Source of the DNA: Baffinella frigidus
Lineage: Eukaryota > Cryptophyceae > Cryptomonadales > Baffinellaceae
Direction of reading: 5' to 3'
Assembly: GCA_026770585.1 (NCBI GenBank)
Contig: MU646370.1
Coordinates: 334,988 to 348,763 of the forward strand
Length of the DNA stretch: 13,776 nucleotides
In this document: piece after piece, positions 13,758-13,776 of the stretch
Layout: each line of letters starts with the position of its first letter
Position numbering within the stretch: the stretch's first letter is position 1
The notes under the pieces: generated by a model
Told to the model about the DNA's origin: nothing
Seen by the model: only the letters and a program-made list of their open reading frames with translations
Databases searched by the model: none
Program-made: the position numbers and the translations under genes

Positions 13758-13776
13758 TCGACTATCGCTGTGTGTC

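Larger units (their letters stand above)
13121..13776 (-). repeat. Four tandem units of exon copy plus TTTGGGG-like intron
   Basis: Units of about 137 bp start at cgacttgcagtagcgggagg (about 13123, 13261, 13482, 13614; the last runs to the window edge). Each holds a minus-strand copy of the VVKAAC exon, a GGTTTGG-type block, a ctcgctgtgtgtcagtg motif and gaaccctaaccc. Copies 2-4 read up to CKS and then stop within the telomere-like part (TAG at 13255, TAA at 13476, TAG at 13608). Copy 3 has lost one codon in frame. An M-type MITE interrupts copy 2. Confidence 0.75.

Overview
The window looks like a piece of a GC-rich nuclear genome from a eukaryote, most likely a microbial alga. The evidence is spliced genes with canonical GT-AG introns, hundreds of bases of degenerate TTTAGGG-type (plant/algal telomere-type) heptamers inside the chromosome, GA/CT microsatellites and small non-coding transposons. 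Nothing bacterial (operons, Shine-Dalgarno sites, rRNA, tRNA, CRISPR) is visible. I cannot name the species; TTTAGGG repeats occur in green algae, cryptophytes, haptophytes and others. All gene models below were spliced by eye from reading frame, splice sites and phase, so outer limits are uncertain.

Region 1 (1-6266, minus strand) is one large gene, called gene A here, transcribed right to left from an ATG at 6264-6266 and running out of the window at base 1. It encodes a low-complexity N-terminus (115 residues), a PDZ domain split over two exons (residues about 117-205), then a long coiled coil spread over small exons. Nearly every junction is phase 0, so exons can be duplicated or skipped without breaking frame. 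The 3' half is full of full and broken exon copies embedded in CCCTAAA-like (sense strand) repeats.

Region 2 (6267-7725, plus strand): a 327-bp divergent promoter separates gene A from two tandem paralogous genes, B1 and B2, encoding tiny single-pass membrane proteins (about 73 and 89 residues) with acidic tails. They lie 21 bp apart.

Region 3 (7726-10160): a nested MITE, then about 1.6 kb of C-rich telomere-like repeats around one island (8700-9060) of uncertain coding potential.

Region 4 (10219-11331) is an inverted, decayed copy of the A/B1 divergent promoter with the first exons of both genes, disrupted by small insertions.

Region 5 (11660-12470) is a cluster of short TA-flanked MITEs. 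A second MITE family supplies an empty target site.

Region 6 (12460-13776, minus strand) is the 3' end of another spliced gene (gene C), with two competing terminal exons sharing the same first 11 codons and four tandem copies of an internal exon separated by TTTGGGG arrays.

The recurring theme is telomere-like heptamer repeats lying in introns, always C-rich on the sense strand where a gene can be recognised, next to repeatedly duplicated exons.
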